In this document: positions 20,571-30,669 of the stretch, in pieces | Numbering within the stretch: the stretch's first letter is position 1 | Layout: every line of letters begins with the position of its first letter | Source of the DNA: Ostreococcus mediterraneus | Taxonomy: Eukaryota; Chlorophyta; Mamiellophyceae; Mamiellales; Bathycoccaceae | Direction of reading: 5' to 3' | Length of the DNA stretch: 64,000 bases | Assembly (NCBI GenBank): GCA_012295225.1 | Contig: WMKK01000007.1 | Location: 1 to 64,000 of the forward strand | The notes under the pieces: model-generated | Databases searched by the model: none | Told to the model about the DNA's origin: nothing | The model's input: the letters and a program-made list of their open reading frames with translations, nothing else | Position numbers and translations under genes: made by a program

Positions 20571-22172
20571 ATGGATGAAGATTTAGCGCTCGCCATGGCG
20601 CTGCAAGCGCAGGAGGAGGAGTTCGCCGGGCACGACGCGCGCGCGGATGGGTTTCGCATACGTGCGGCGTACGCTGACTCGAACGACGACGACGACGATG
20701 GCGACCAAGATGACGATGATAAACGTGGTGGTGGAAAGAAGCGCGCGCGTGCGGGCGCGGGCGATGCGAAGGGCGATGCGAAGGGCGATCAAGAAGCAGT
20801 GCCGTCATCTGGCGCGTCCGAAAAGAAGCGACGTGGTCCGAAAGATGGGAAGCTTATCCTGAAGCGCATGCTCGAGCACGGTTTGGTGACGCCTGGCGAA
20901 AACGCGCTCTCGACGGTGCATAATAAAAAGGAGACGCTGGCTGATCTGAAGGAGGACGGCACGGTGGTGTGGCGTAAAGATGGCGAGGAAAAGCCTTTGG
21001 AGTTCAACACCGTGACAGAGTTTCGATTAGCAGTTGTGCGCTTGGTGAATCCCGAGAGAAAGAATGATAATGGCTGGGACTGGGTGCGATTTGGCGACGT
21101 CAAGTTGAACGATTTGAAGAAGCAACTGCCGCCGGAAGAAGTACCAGAAAAGCCAGTAAAGGTGCCACGAGAAAAGAAAGTGGCAAAGACTACCGGACCA
21201 TCGACGCCGAAAAAGAGGAAGAAGAAAGATGCCGACGATGTGGCCTTCAAAGCGGCGGGCGTACGCGTGGACGCCGTGATTCCGCGCGAGAAGCGGGCGT
21301 CGCGGAACGCAACCAAGGTGAATGTTTTCGATAACGAAGGCGAGAGACAGGGCGATTTGCAAATGGTTCCATGTGAACAGTATCGTGGTTCGCGTCAACA
21401 ACCGTTCAAGGTTACCACCACGGCAGCAGTAGAGCTGGTGATTGATTTTCATTCGCACTTGTGCAAGGATGAAATCATCGGTTTCCTCGGTGGTAGCTTT
21501 GACGCGGAGACAAAGACGTTGCGAGTCACTCGCGCGCTGCCTGCGCGACAATTGAAACAAGATCACGCTGGAGTAGAAGTAGAACTTGATCCTGAAAGTG
21601 TGCCAGATATTGTGGAGACTCTTACGGCGAATGATGAACGCATCGTTGGTTGGTACCATAGCCATCCAGTGTTTGCCACGCATCCATCCGTACGCGACAT
21701 TGAAAACCAAGTCAATTATCAAATGATGTTTGACGACGGTGGATCATCGATGTCGGCGCCATTTGTCGGCGCTATCGTTGGTCCATACGACATGCGCAAT
21801 GAAACGGCGTCCAGTGATGTGCGATGGTTTCACGCGGTGACGCGTGGCGACTACGACGCCGAACCGTATGAATTAAAAGTGGACAAGGCGGGATGCGTTG
21901 ACGTGCCGGGTCACGTAGTGTCTGAACTCAAGGTGCTTGCTGATAGATTTCGATCGAGCGAAAAGAGTGACGCTAACGATAACGCACTCGCTCCTATTGA
22001 TACGAACGTCACTCCGGTTGCGCTCACAGAACACTGGCGCGACGGCGCGACTCGTCTTCAAAAACTCGAACAGTCAATCACGTCGCGACTCCCAGCGGCG
22101 TGGGACGAAAACGCGCGTGGGGCATACGTCGGCGGTGTAGTAAAGTATTTGCGCAAGAGCTGGAAACTGTGA
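20571..22172 (+). CDS. MPND: MPND-like RAMA + JAMM/MPN metalloprotease
   Basis: The 533-aa protein begins with a ubiquitin-interacting-like helix (DEDLALAMALQAQEEEF). An acidic/basic linker and a RAMA domain follow (about 95-190; LKRMLEHGLVTPGENALS, TVTEFRLAVVRLVNP, NGWDWVRFG). A basic KKRKKK patch leads to the MPN domain (about 270-420). The JAMM metal site is complete: HSHPVFATHPSVRD near residue 362 plus an upstream acidic residue in KDEIIGFLGG. Vertebrate MPND and the related MYSM1 are chromatin-linked; RAMA is proposed to sense modified DNA. The protein should be a nuclear zinc isopeptidase, possibly deubiquitinating histone. No intron is needed. Confidence 0.88.
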   Translation: MDEDLALAMALQAQEEEFAGHDARADGFRIRAAYADSNDDDDDGDQDDDDKRGGGKKRARAGAGDAKGDAKGDQEAVPSSGASEKKRRGPKDGKLILKRMLEHGLVTPGENALSTVHNKKETLADLKEDGTVVWRKDGEEKPLEFNTVTEFRLAVVRLVNPERKNDNGWDWVRFGDVKLNDLKKQLPPEEVPEKPVKVPREKKVAKTTGPSTPKKRKKKDADDVAFKAAGVRVDAVIPREKRASRNATKVNVFDNEGERQGDLQMVPCEQYRGSRQQPFKVTTTAAVELVIDFHSHLCKDEIIGFLGGSFDAETKTLRVTRALPARQLKQDHAGVEVELDPESVPDIVETLTANDERIVGWYHSHPVFATHPSVRDIENQVNYQMMFDDGGSSMSAPFVGAIVGPYDMRNETASSDVRWFHAVTRGDYDAEPYELKVDKAGCVDVPGHVVSELKVLADRFRSSEKSDANDNALAPIDTNVTPVALTEHWRDGATRLQKLEQSITSRLPAAWDENARGAYVGGVVKYLRKSWKL

Positions 22173-22303
22173 TATATCTTTGGTGATGATGTTTGATTGC
22201 GAATGTGTAATATAATTGACGCTTAAAAACAACTCGTGATTACAATGAATATGTCGGCGAGAAGCACGCTCTAAATAACAACTGAAGCGCGACAGAGAAC
22301 ATA

Positions 22304-22897
22304 CTACGTGCGCGCCCAGCACCTATTGCACTCGCCTTCACACGCACGGCCTTCGCCTGCGCAGTCTACGTTGCATCCCAACGCCATTGGCACGCGCACG
22401 ACAAATTTCACAAATCCACTCGTGTTTCTCTTCATGAAAAAATTCTTCTCAATGTGCGTCGTCGCCGCTTCCAATTGTTCAACATCGCACGCGAAAATCT
22501 CAGGCTGCTTACTCACGATCGCTCCGATGTTTTCACGCGTCACGCCGACGGATGCCAAGTACGCCAACGACGCCTCTATCCGTTCCATGTTTGGCACCTC
22601 GCACACCTTTTGGTTGCGCCAGTATCCTTGCGCACGCCACCCGAACGCTTTGGCGACGACGGTATCGGCGCGTTCGTCGTCGTCATCGCCCAATATATCC
22701 TTGACGACGTCGGTGGCCGCGCGCCACGCCGCGATGTCCTCGGGTGCGGTCGGTGCGCTCGCAGCCGCTGAAGACGACGACGACGATGACGACGACGACG
22801 CGCGAGAACGCAGCGTCGACGACGACTGGCGACGGTGCGCCGCCACAGTCGGGGCGTACCGCGGCGTTGCGTTGAGCATCGTCGCGCGAGACATCAT
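22304..22897 (-). CDS. Short mTERF-like organellar protein
   Basis: The 197-aa frame begins with an Arg/Ser-rich leader holding a ten-serine run, typical of organelle targeting. The region RIEASLAYLASVGVTRENIGAIVSKQPEIFACDVEQL fits one mTERF helical repeat (leucine spacing followed by a P-x-(I/L)F-turn). Family members usually have five or more repeats; here only about one is evident. The C-terminus is odd: a cysteine-rich CAGEGRACEGECNRC segment that might bind metal. It could be a truncated or highly derived mTERF protein. Confidence 0.5.
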   Translation of the reverse strand: MMSRATMLNATPRYAPTVAAHRRQSSSTLRSRASSSSSSSSSSAAASAPTAPEDIAAWRAATDVVKDILGDDDDERADTVVAKAFGWRAQGYWRNQKVCEVPNMERIEASLAYLASVGVTRENIGAIVSKQPEIFACDVEQLEAATTHIEKNFFMKRNTSGFVKFVVRVPMALGCNVDCAGEGRACEGECNRCWART

Positions 22898-22978
22898 CGC
22901 GTGTGGGTTCGAGTCGGGGCGCGTGAACGAGTGACGACGGTGGCGATGACGTCGTCCTCAGTCAAAAAGAAGCGCGGT

Positions 22979-23004
22979 GGACGTCTAGAACGGTCTAGAA
23001 CGGA
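22979..23004. repeat. Direct 10-11-bp repeat GTCTAGAACG x2
   Basis: GTCTAGAACG occurs twice in tandem in the 269-bp gap between the mTERF-like gene and the sulfite reductase stop. No further structure was noticed. Confidence 0.7.
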
Positions 23005-23166
23005 GGGCACGCTGTGTTTTAAGTGTTAAATTGCAACGTTAATGTGGTAGGTGTAAATGTAGGTGTAATCACACGCGCGCGTGCGCGCGTGATCGACAAA
23101 AGATTAGCCGAGACCATTGGGTGGTGGTGGTGGTAATACAGGGATAAAGGAGCGCGCGGCTGCGAC

Positions 23167-25245
23167 TTACTTGTCCGCGGCGATCATCTTCATGATGGCA
23201 TCCGTCGTAGCTTGCGTCAAAGTAGTGTTGCGCTTTTCGGCGTACGCTTGAAGCGCTTCAAATGCGTTGCGTTCAACCATGACGCGCGGTAAGCGACCGG
23301 CAGTGTCAACCGAGGCAACTGGAGCGACAGCCGCCGCCGGAGCTACGACGGCGCTGGGCACGTACGACTTTCCGAACGCACGAAGCGCTTCAAAGCCAAC
23401 GCGGTTGATGAAGTCACCAAAGTATTCTCCAGATTTGCGCTGTTGCGCCCACATCGCAAAGATGGGTTCCATGAAGGTTTCGATGTTGTCAACCTTGACG
23501 CGGTCTTCGTACGCTTGGGACACGCCAGTGCACGCGCGCGTGCCGCCGAGCCAGATTTGGTAGCTCGCCGGACCGTCACCAACGAAACCGAGTTCAGCCA
23601 TGTACGGTCGAGCGCAGCCGTTCGGACAACCCGTCATGCGGATCATGAGGTCATCCGACGCGGCTAAGCCAACCTTGGTCATGACGGTGCGCAAGCGCGC
23701 GTTGATTTCGGGCAAACCTCGCTCGGCTTCGGTGATGGCTAAGCCGCACAACGGCAACGCCGGGCACGCCATAGAGAGGCGCTCGAGAGCGTCGACGTCT
23801 TCAGCATCCTTCACACCCGCCGCCTTTAACGTGTTCATGATGTCAGCCTTCCAGGAAGGATCGACGTCGGTGAGCAACAAATCTTGTTGCGCCGTCAAGC
23901 GAACGGGAAGCTCGTAACGCTCGATGACGTTGCGGAGAGCCTTCTTCATTTCACCGCGGAGACGACCGTTTTGGACGTGTACGCCGTACCACAACTTGCC
24001 GTCGCCTTGCTCATTCCAACCCAAATACGTCGGGAACTCAAACGGAGCGAGCTCCTTGCCCTCTTCAAACCTCTTACCATAGTACTGTTCGGTGACAGTC
24101 TTGAATCGTTCCATACCCCACGCATGCACCAAGTACTTCAATCTACTTTGCTTGCGGTCGTCTCGACGGCCATAGTCGCGCTGCGTGCACACGATGGCTT
24201 TCACGGCGTACAAAATGTCGCGCGGAGCGCAAAAGCCCAACAACGTCGCCGCGCGCGGGAACGTTTCTTCGTTGCGGTGCGAGCGGCCCATGCCACCACC
24301 GACATAGATGTTGTAACCGACATGTTTACCATCGCGCATGACGACAACGATACCGATATCGTTCGTCAAAACGTCAATGTGATTGTCGCCTTCGACGGTG
24401 ACGCCAACCTTAAACTTGCGCGGCAAAAACAAAGTCCCATAAATAGGTTCGGGGGACCCCTCAAAGTTCGTGCCGTTGCGGTTCTCCATGCGTGCCGCGG
24501 TGACTTCGGGCTTTTCCGCTGTCATGATCTGCTCGCCATCGAGCCAGACGTCATAGTACGCCCCAGACTGCGGCGCCAATAAATCCGCAATATCACTCGC
24601 CAAGTCTTGCGCGATGGCGTACTCCGGCTTGTTCGCATACGGCGCCGGCGAAGCGGTGACGTTACGGTTGATATCCCCGCACGCACCCAACGTCGATCCC
24701 ATGTTACGAATCACCGTACTAAACGTCGCCTTCAAATCCGACTTTAAGATGCCGTGCAATTGATACGTCTGACGCGTCGTCAATCGCAACGTCCCGTTTC
24801 CGTGCGTGTTCGCCAAATCATCCATAGTCAAGTACAGCTTGTTCGGAACTTTCCCCGCCGGTTGTTTCGTTCGCATCATAAACTGATAAAACTTGCCTTC
24901 ACCAAACGCCCGCTTCTCCCGGTCATCTTGTTGGTACCCGCCGTGAAACTTGTACAATTGCGCCGCATCTTCCGAAATAAACGACGCCTCCGTCGCGAGC
25001 TCCGCAATCAACGGGTGTCGCAAGTAGTCACTATTCTCCTTGATGATCTCCACTTTAGATCGCTTCGGGGCATCGCTCGACCCTTTCGATGGCGTCGCGA
25101 CGTTGGTCACGATCAGCCCCCGTCGTGCTCGCCCCACGCGCGCCGTCCCGCGCGCCGCGCCGCCCGTCGCGTGCTTTCCCACCGCCCCGTCCCGCCTCTC
25201 CCCCGCGCGCGCGAGCGGGGCGCGTGCGCGCGTCATGGCAAACAT
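23167..25245 (-). CDS. SIR: Plastid ferredoxin-dependent sulfite reductase
   Basis: The first ATG is at 25245, giving 692 aa; the frame extends upstream only to a GTG. A basic, alanine-rich transit peptide of about 55 residues precedes the mature protein. Signature segments are [31 protein letters not shown], and the siroheme-[4Fe-4S] cysteine sets: [19 protein letters not shown] and [21 protein letters not shown]. The enzyme reduces sulfite to sulfide with six electrons from ferredoxin in the stroma, the last reductive step before cysteine. The C-terminal alanine/valine-rich linker and short helix ([21 protein letters not shown]) lie beyond the usual catalytic core, an extension I cannot assign. 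Confidence 0.96.
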   Translation of the reverse strand: MFAMTRARAPLARAGERRDGAVGKHATGGAARGTARVGRARRGLIVTNVATPSKGSSDAPKRSKVEIIKENSDYLRHPLIAELATEASFISEDAAQLYKFHGGYQQDDREKRAFGEGKFYQFMMRTKQPAGKVPNKLYLTMDDLANTHGNGTLRLTTRQTYQLHGILKSDLKATFSTVIRNMGSTLGACGDINRNVTASPAPYANKPEYAIAQDLASDIADLLAPQSGAYYDVWLDGEQIMTAEKPEVTAARMENRNGTNFEGSPEPIYGTLFLPRKFKVGVTVEGDNHIDVLTNDIGIVVVMRDGKHVGYNIYVGGGMGRSHRNEETFPRAATLLGFCAPRDILYAVKAIVCTQRDYGRRDDRKQSRLKYLVHAWGMERFKTVTEQYYGKRFEEGKELAPFEFPTYLGWNEQGDGKLWYGVHVQNGRLRGEMKKALRNVIERYELPVRLTAQQDLLLTDVDPSWKADIMNTLKAAGVKDAEDVDALERLSMACPALPLCGLAITEAERGLPEINARLRTVMTKVGLAASDDLMIRMTGCPNGCARPYMAELGFVGDGPASYQIWLGGTRACTGVSQAYEDRVKVDNIETFMEPIFAMWAQQRKSGEYFGDFINRVGFEALRAFGKSYVPSAVVAPAAAVAPVASVDTAGRLPRVMVERNAFEALQAYAEKRNTTLTQATTDAIMKMIAADK

Positions 25246-26155
25246 CGTCGTCGCGTTCACACCGTGTGGTGCGCGCGCGCGTTATGACGTCGACGTCGGC
25301 GGCGTCGCCACCCGAGCGATGGGCGTCGTCGCTGGCTCTACCCCTGGGAAAAACCCTGGCAAAATATCTCGATTTCCCGTTCATGATTGGTCGTTGAGTC
25401 CCTCAGATGTGCACCAGCCTCTATCGTCGCCGTGCGGGCGTACAACGCAGTACATGCGCTGACGAAGATGTAGATACACGTATTATGCACGCCTGTACGT
25501 CATCTTGTGACGTCCATCGCGGCAGCGACGCGTCTAGAGGTTGCGATGTGCAACGTGCTGCAATGGACATTTTAAACCATATCGACGACGCGCGCGCATC
25601 ATTCGGCGCGTTTGAATCGCGCACGGGTGTGTTACTATGTTTACTTTCGACCGCGTACGACGCGGGCGACGCGTGCGCGCGCGACGTCGACGTGCGCGCG
25701 CATTTGAGAGGCAGCTGTAAACACGATTTTTGAAAGCCAACCTACTGACGCACTTTTCCCCCACTTTTCCCCACTCGCGACGAATCATGACTCAAGAAAT
25801 TGAAATTTCACGCGCACCTTAGGGGTCGTTTGACCAATCATGACTCTAGGGTTTAGGGTTTTTGATAGGTGTACCGCGCGGCGACGCGCGGTGACGTTTC
25901 GAGTTCCGTGACGGATCCTCGCCGCGCGTCCGCACGTCGTCGTCGCGCACGCGCAGACGTGGCAAACGAGAGACGCACAGGTGCGGTGCACGTCCGGCGA
26001 GACGTCGCGCCCGTTCGCGCCGCACGCGCGCGTCCTAAACGCGCGCGAAAAATGTAGACCACGCACCCGTCGCTCGGTTGGATGGGTGCGCACGCGATTG
26101 TAAACGGCGTCGTTACATCCTAGTGACTCGAGCGACGTGCGACGCGAACGTGAAT
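25246..26155. other. Largest gene-poor stretch, with telobox-like motif and hairpin
   Basis: No gene with a recognisable product is present over 910 bp. The part next to 25246 should hold the SiR promoter. Further on are a double CCACTTTTCCCC motif near 25750-25774, a CAATCATGACTC/GAATCATGACTC repeat, and a telomere-like TAGGGTTTAGGG at 25847-25858. A 7-bp perfect hairpin (CGCACCC/GGGTGCG) lies at 26062-26090. A 56-codon plus-strand frame starts at 25563 (MDILNHIDDARASFG) but has no other support. Confidence 0.5.
25847..25858 (-). promoter_or_regulatory. Telobox-like motif
   Basis: The minus strand reads CCCTAAACCCTA, matching the plant telobox (AAACCCTAA) and the plant-type telomere unit TTTAGGG. 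It could be a promoter element or a short interstitial telomere remnant. It lies about 600 bp upstream of the SiR start, far for this genome. Confidence 0.35.
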
Positions 26156-27145
26156 TCACGACGCGAATGTAAACGATGGAAACAACGCGGTGCGATGACT
26201 AGGGTAGGTGGATGGGAAGTTGGCGAGGTACCATTCGTGGTGCGCGCGCGCGGCGACGGCTAAATTCGCGACGACGGCGCATACGAGGAGGATTGGCGCG
26301 CGGATATTTCTAAATGCGTCGACGTCGTCGCCGCGAGTGGTGATGTACACGTGTGATGGCGCCACGATGAGGAGTAATCCAACGTACAGCACGATTTCTG
26401 CGGTGTAGTGCGCGCAGGAGAACCGCTCAAACCAGCCGCCGCGCGGAATGGCGTACGAGCGCACTGAAGGCTCGTCTCGCGAGCGCTTTCCTCGACGTAA
26501 ATTCGCCAATATCACGTGACATCGGTGTTGATTGACGTTGCCAATGATAAATAACACCGTGCCACACACCGCGAGCGCCGCACTCGCGAGATGAGGCACA
26601 ACAGGCGTCACCGCGCCGACGCCGTCGCCCAGCGCGCTCGCCCAGCTCTGCGACGCGCACGCGTAATACGCCAACCCCAACACATACGCCGCGACGTGCA
26701 TGCGCGCGCACGAACTATACACCGACACAAACACACTCTCATATAATCGTCGACACAAATGCACTTGAAACAACACCAACGCATACACCACGTACGCGTC
26801 TTCGTCCCGCCCGCCCGCGCGCTTCGCCGCCCTCGACAGCGTCCACGCGTTCGCGCACACCCCCACGACATAAAAGTGTTGAAACCACCGATGCGGCACG
26901 CGCGTCATCACCACCGACATCATCACACCCACCACTCTCCGTTCACGTCCTCGTCCACGCCCACCTGGTCGTCCACCGTCGCCGTCCCGTGCCCAATCGC
27001 CATCTTTCCCTCGCCGCGCCGCGACCGCGACGCCGCGTCGCACCACCCCCGGCACCACCCCTCGCGCGCGCGCCGTGGCGCACATCGAACACGCGATCAA
27101 CGCGCACCAAAACCACTCGATGCGCGCGTCGACCGTGATCGCCAT
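26156..27145 (-). CDS. Polyprenol reductase, SRD5A3/DFG10 family
   Basis: The 329-aa protein has several hydrophobic spans and the steroid 5-alpha-reductase C-terminal domain. Clear marks are GNVNQHRCHVILANLR, the IPRGGWFERFSCAHYTAEI block, and the extreme C-terminal HHEWYLANFPSTYPSHRTALFPSF typical of the polyprenol branch. The enzyme works in the ER on the polyprenol-to-dolichol conversion that supplies the N-glycosylation lipid carrier. The cis-prenyltransferase at 51579-52805 would act upstream in the same pathway. A glycine/arginine-rich loop at residues 40-70 is probably a low-complexity insert. Confidence 0.86.
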   Translation of the reverse strand: MAITVDARIEWFWCALIACSMCATARARGVVPGVVRRGVAVAARRGKDGDWARDGDGGRPGGRGRGRERRVVGVMMSVVMTRVPHRWFQHFYVVGVCANAWTLSRAAKRAGGRDEDAYVVYALVLFQVHLCRRLYESVFVSVYSSCARMHVAAYVLGLAYYACASQSWASALGDGVGAVTPVVPHLASAALAVCGTVLFIIGNVNQHRCHVILANLRRGKRSRDEPSVRSYAIPRGGWFERFSCAHYTAEIVLYVGLLLIVAPSHVYITTRGDDVDAFRNIRAPILLVCAVVANLAVAARAHHEWYLANFPSTYPSHRTALFPSFTFAS

Positions 27146-27821
27146 CGCGTCCCCGTCCGCGCCGACGTCCGCGCGCGCGGGCGACCTCTGCCGTCGGCCC
27201 TCGGCCCTGGCGCGTGCGTCGTGCGTATCGTCTCGACAGACATGTACGTCATAGAATACGTGTGTACTACCGGTACTGTATGGGTTAACATGCTATGATT
27301 CGGTATTTGGTATAGTAGTATCGAGATATGGGCATACTCGACACAGGTGCGTACACAGTACACAGTACACAGTACACACACACACGACGACGTGGACGAC
27401 GACGACGTGGACGTCTACTGGAGCAGTGGAGCACTGGAGCCTGGAGCAGTGGAGCCTGGAGACGCGACTCGACCAATCGTGATCAGGGATGGGATGAACA
27501 CACCACGCATCGACGACGACGTGGACGACGACTTGGACGACGGACGACTTGGACGACGGACGACGTGGACGACGAGAAAGGTTGAGAAGAGAAACGATGG
27601 CGACGACGACCGCGTGACGAGTCGTGGTCGTCATAATCGCATACGCGGATACGCCGTACGGGCGCACGTCGAACACGTCGTAGACACACACCCACACACA
27701 CTCCGCGCGCACGCGTCACGCGTCGCGAGGTTGCCGACGAACATCCAAGCGCGCGTTCGTCGACGACCGACACTACGCGCGCGCGTTTCGCATCGCATCG
27801 AGGCGCGATCGGTGCGCCGTC
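27146..27821. other. Divergent intergenic region rich in minisatellites
   Basis: This 676-bp gap separates the starts of the polyprenol reductase (minus) and HSP110 (plus) genes. It holds several short tandem arrays between 27352 and 27575. No convincing heat-shock element cluster was found upstream of HSP110. Both promoters must lie here. Confidence 0.6.
27352..27575. repeat. Cluster of four short tandem arrays
   Basis: In order: (ACACAGT)n near 27352-27380, (GACGACGTG)-type units near 27385-27412, (CTGGAGCAGTGGAG)-type units near 27418-27461, and (GACGACTTGGAC/GACGACGTGGAC) units near 27515-27575. Four different arrays in one 220-bp stretch is unusual for this window. Confidence 0.75.
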
Positions 27822-30503
27822 ATGAGCGTGGTCGGGATCGACTTTGGGAACGCCAACTCGCGCGTGGCGTTGGCGCGCAGGAAAGGGATTGATGTGGTGT
27901 TGAATGATGAGAGTAAGCGTGAGACGCCGTCGATGTTGAATTTCGGGGAGAAGCAGGTGCGTGTGTGTGTGTGTGTATGCGCGCTGATGAAGATGAGATG
28001 AAGATTTGGAAGAAGAAGACGACGGGACTCGAGACGGGCGCGAACCGGATGGGGATGAACGAGGGCGTATGAGGCGTGCGTGGTGGTGGATGTGTGTTGT
28101 GACGTCTACGTCGTCGTCGTTGATGCGCGTGATGCGCTGGCGAACGAACGAGTGATTGTATGTTTTCGTGGACTGACCAAAGCCACGTTCATCTTGCGTT
28201 TTCTTTTGTGTTCCGAGTAGAGATTCATCGGGTGCGCGGCGGCGGACAAGATTAACATGCAGCCGAAGAACACGGTGACGCAATTGAAGCGGTTGATTGG
28301 CAAGAAGTTTGATGATGCCGAGGTGCAAGAGGATATCAAGGGATTTTTGTTCCCAGTGTCTCGTGGTCCGAATGGGGAAATCATCGTGAGCGTGCAATAC
28401 TTGGGGAAGACGTATGAGTTTACGCCTGAACGTTGCGTGGCGATGATTTTGGCAGATTTGAAGCGTATCGCGGAGAACGATAACGGTACCAAGGTGACGG
28501 ATTGTGTGATTTCTATTCCAGTGTTCGCCACCGACGCGCAACGTCGGGCGATGTTGGATGCGGCGAAGATTACTGGGTTGAACGTCTTGCGCTTGTTGCA
28601 CGAAACCACGGCGACGGCGCTCGCGTATGGCATTTTCAAGACGTCTGAATTCACCGATGAGCCCACGAACGTGTGCTTCGTTGATGTTGGTCACAGCGCT
28701 ATGCAAGTGTGCGTCGCTCAATTCACGAAGAAGGGTTTGAAGATTCTTTCCACGGGTTTTGATCGCAACTTGGGCGGTCGCAACTTTGACAATGTGATGT
28801 TTGAACACTTTTGCGACGAATTCGCGGCGTCGAAAAAGATTGATATTCGTTCCAACCCGCGTGGTTCTCTTCGCTTGAAGCTTGCGATCGAAAAGATGAA
28901 GAAGATCTTGTCGGCGAATCCTATGGCACCGCTGAACATTGAATGCATCATGGATGACGTCGACGTGCAATCGAGCATGACGCGAGAAACCATGGAGGAG
29001 CTCGCCGCGGAAACCATCGCCAAATTGATGAATCCGATCGAGACCGCCGTTCGCGAAGCTGGCCTCACGGTTGAGGACATCTCGGCGATCGAGCTCGTCG
29101 GTAACGCCTCGCGCATCCCGGCGATTTCGACCAAGCTCGAAAGCTTTTTTGGCAAGGTGCCGGGCCGCACCATGAACGCGTCCGAGTGCGTCGCGCGGGG
29201 TTGCGCACTTCAAGGTGCCATGCTCTCCCCGCTCTTCCGCGTTCGCGAGTTCGAAATTCAAGATTCTTACCCGTTCCCTATTACCATGGCGTGGACGAGC
29301 GATGATGGAAGCGCCAAGCAAATGGAACTCTTTGAACGCAACAACTTGGTGCCGAGCACCAAGCTCATGACATTCTTCAAGAATGACACGTTTGGTCTTC
29401 AAGCGAGCTACTGCCAAGGTGAACTCTTATCTGCGGACACCGAACCGGGTGTTGGTGCGTTTGAGGTTGGGCCGTTCGAGAGGGCTAAGGGTGGGGAAAA
29501 GCAAAAGCTCAAGGTGAAGGTGCGCCTCAACTTGAATGGTTTGGTGTCTGTTGAATTGGCCCAAACCGTCGAGGAAATTGAGGAAGAAGCGCCTCCGGAG
29601 GTCGAGATGAAGGACGATGCCGCGGCGGCGGAAGATGCCGCAGCGCCTGCAGCTGATGCCGCGGAAGGCATGGAGACTGATGCGCCCAAGGAAGAACCCA
29701 AGGAGGAGAAGAAGGTGACGAAGAAGGTCAAGAAGACGGATGTGCCCGTGAAGAGCTTTGTCGGCGGCTTGCCAGCGGATGTCCTCGAAAGATATGTCAA
29801 CGAGGAATACGACATGGCACTCCAAGACAAGGTTATGGAAGAGACCAAGGAGCGTAAGAATGCGGTTGAGGCGTACGTTTATAGCATGCGCTCCAAGATT
29901 GAAGATCAACTCCGCGAGTACGTCGACGACGCCACTCGCGAGAGCTTTGCTTCTCTCTTGAACGCCACCGAAGACTGGTTGTACGAAGACGGCGAGGATG
30001 AGACCAAGGGCGTGTACAACGCCAAGCTCGCGGAACTCGAAGCAATTGGTGAACCCATCGCGACACGCGCTAGAGAAGAGCTCGAACGACCAGAAGCGAT
30101 TGCGTCACTCAAGGCGACGGCGGGTAAGTTCTTAGAGATGTGCGCGGACGAGGCGCACGAGCACATCGACACCGCTGACTTGGACAAGGTTGCCAAGGAA
30201 TGTAACGATGCGTTGGCATGGTTGGAAGAAAAGATTACCATGCAACAGGCGACGCCGAAGACGCAACCTGCGGTTTTGTTGAGTGCCGACATAGAGAAGA
30301 AGCGCTCGACGTTGGAACGCTTTGCCACGCCAATCATGAACCGCCCAAAGCCCAAGCCCAAGGTTGAAGAGCCCACTCCGGAACCCATGGACGACGGCGA
30401 AGGTGCGGATGCGGCGCCACCGGTCGATGGCGATGAGCCCGTTGAAGGTGAAGAATCCAAGGACGAAGCTATGGACGACGCGGCGGCGGACTCGCTCGAT
30501 TAA
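27822..30503 (+). CDS. HSP110: HSP110/HSPA4-type Hsp70 nucleotide exchange chaperone
   Basis: Exons 27822-27956 and 28221-30503 join in phase 0 to 805 aa. The 264-nt intron has donor GTGCGT, a CTGAC branch site at 28173-28177 and acceptor TAG. The N-terminus MSVVGIDFGNANSRVALAR is the Hsp110-type phosphate-1 motif. The join gives EKQRFIGCAAADK. The ATPase domain runs to about residue 385 (HETTATALAYGIF, VDVGHSAMQV). Then come a beta domain, an acidic linker (EEIEEEAPPEVEM to about 525) and a helical domain with a long acidic tail. It exchanges nucleotide on cytosolic Hsp70 and holds unfolded clients. No ER signal or HDEL ending is present, so the cytosolic class is favoured. Confidence 0.94.
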
Positions 30504-30669
30504 ACGCATCCAAACCACTACGATTTGTTCGAATGAAATTGAAAACAAAACAAATGATTTATAATTTTTATTTTTTCGATAACACTCGCTCGTGATGATC
30601 CAATGTACAACACACCAACTAATAAAACTAAGATACTAAATCACCTTGTGTATGAAACGTCGTCGTCAC

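Noticed and set aside
22909-22921. Possible tRNA B-box GGTTCGAGTC near 22910
   Set aside because: No matching T-stem, acceptor stem or A-box could be drawn around it. No tRNA is claimed anywhere in the window.
25563-25733. 56-codon plus-strand frame beginning MDILNHIDDARASFG
   Set aside because: The peptide looks less random than its neighbours, but length, lack of motif and lack of promoter evidence are not enough for a gene call. Conservation in relatives would revive it.
27146-27821. Heat-shock elements upstream of HSP110
   Set aside because: Scattered GAA and TTC triplets were seen but no properly spaced nGAAnnTTCn array.
27483-29417. Long minus-strand open frame (644 codons) opposite HSP110
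   Set aside because: It mirrors the codon periodicity of HSP110 on the other strand, has no family motif and crosses the minisatellites and the intron. It is an antisense shadow.
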